DNA of 6,348 nucleotides from the NCBI GenBank assembly GCA_002501845.1, contig DAOL01000056.1, forward strand, positions 9,631 through 15,978. The letters run 5' to 3'. This DNA comes from Nitrososphaera sp. UBA217 (lineage in GTDB: Archaea; Thermoproteota; Nitrososphaeria; Nitrososphaerales; Nitrososphaeraceae). The notes under the pieces were generated by a model. It was not told the origin of the DNA and searched no databases. It worked only from the letters and a program-made list of their open reading frames with translations. The position numbers and the translations under genes are program-made. Numbering within the stretch: position 1 is the first letter of the stretch; every line of letters starts with the position of its first letter. Below, piece by piece: positions 6,149-6,348 of this stretch.

Positions 6149-6202
6149 GGTTTTGAAAGTGATAATTAGAAAAATTATAAGAAAAAGTAAGGTTACAGAT
6201 AA

Positions 6203-6212
6203 TCTTAATTAA
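6203..6212 (+). promoter_or_regulatory. TATA box of the gene at 6233
   Basis: TCTTAATTAA is centred about 26 bases before the ATG at 6233, the spacing expected for a leaderless archaeal transcript. It fits the pattern of the other promoters in the window. Confidence 0.55.
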
Positions 6213-6232
6213 CTACTTGATACCGATACTTG

Positions 6233-6348
6233 ATGATGGAATCTCTCCTGACCAAGAACGAGCTTGACGGAAGACTGGAAGGGCTACTCGACCAGTTCGA
6301 ACGAGAAGTTGAACCGTATGACCGATGGGCAGGAATATCGATGTTTGC
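6233..6348 (+). CDS. Unrecognised protein, 3' partial
   Basis: The frame opens with ATG ATG and stays open to the right edge; 38 complete codons are visible. The peptide begins MMESLLTKNELDGRLEGLL and continues DQFEREVEPYDRWAGISMF. It is acidic and likely starts with an amphipathic helix. The base composition returns abruptly to coding-like GC after the AT-rich island, and a TATA box lies at the right distance for a leaderless message, so a real gene start is likely. Either ATG (6233 or 6236) could be used. Too little is visible to name a family. There is no Shine-Dalgarno sequence. Confidence 0.6.
   Translation, partial: MMESLLTKNELDGRLEGLLDQFEREVEPYDRWAGISMF

Larger units (their letters stand above)
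5859..6202. other. AT-rich intergenic island between divergent genes
   Basis: No gene could be supported here. From 5941 to 6180 I counted 49 G or C in 240 bases, about 20% GC, far below the flanking genes. It holds a perfect 14-bp palindrome, a direct repeat, recurring CAATATT words, and an imperfect hairpin near 6118-6148. It separates the minus-strand small membrane-protein gene from the plus-strand gene at 6233, so it must hold promoters for both. Whether it does more is not visible. Confidence 0.75.

Noticed and set aside
5941..6232. CRISPR array, tRNA or mobile-element end in the AT-rich island
   Set aside because: No regularly spaced long repeats, no cloverleaf-like GC arms, and no transposase fragment or paired terminal inverted repeats with target duplication were seen.

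Overview
The window looks like a piece of archaeal chromosome carrying part of an A-type (archaeal/vacuolar-type) ATP synthase. It most resembles an ammonia-oxidising Nitrososphaerota (Thaumarchaeota) of the Nitrososphaera kind. That assignment is inferred from the archaeal ATPase subunit types, the archaeal TATA-box/leaderless promoter layout, the moderate GC of the coding DNA and the general look of the proteins; no search was possible.

Layout. (1) From the left edge to 1428, a plus-strand PLP-dependent fold-type II enzyme (cysteine-synthase-like) with its N-terminus cut off by the window and an extra C-terminal domain containing a rhodanese-like cysteine loop. (2) From 1635 to 1967, plus strand, the proteolipid c (K) subunit, preceded by a TATA box that points to a leaderless start and by an encoded signal peptide. 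(3) From 2133 to 4247, plus strand, the large membrane subunit I (a), beginning with GTG almost directly at its predicted transcription start. (4) From 4328 to 4474, plus strand, a 48-codon gene for a small helix-turn-helix-like protein with its own TATA box. (5) From 5587 down to 4535, minus strand and convergent with the previous genes, central-stalk subunit C (d). (6) From 5858 down to 5664, minus strand, an unrecognised 64-residue two-helix membrane protein just upstream of atpC. (7) From about 5940 to 6200, a non-coding island of about 20% GC with palindromes and short repeats. (8) From 6233 to the right edge, plus strand, the start of an unrecognised gene with a leaderless-type promoter.

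How they fit together. Subunits c and I form the ion-conducting membrane part of the ATP synthase, and subunit C is the socket joining the c-ring to the central shaft. The catalytic A and B subunits, the shaft D/F and the peripheral-stalk E/H subunits are not in the window, so the complex is encoded partly elsewhere. The ATPase genes here are not one tight operon: nearly every gene has its own recognisable TATA-like element about 27 bases before its predicted start, and atpC lies on the other strand. I see no CRISPR array, tRNA, rRNA, insertion sequence or other mobile element. The window is mostly core energy metabolism; the less ordinary parts are the two small unrecognised genes, the rhodanese-like tail and the AT-rich island.
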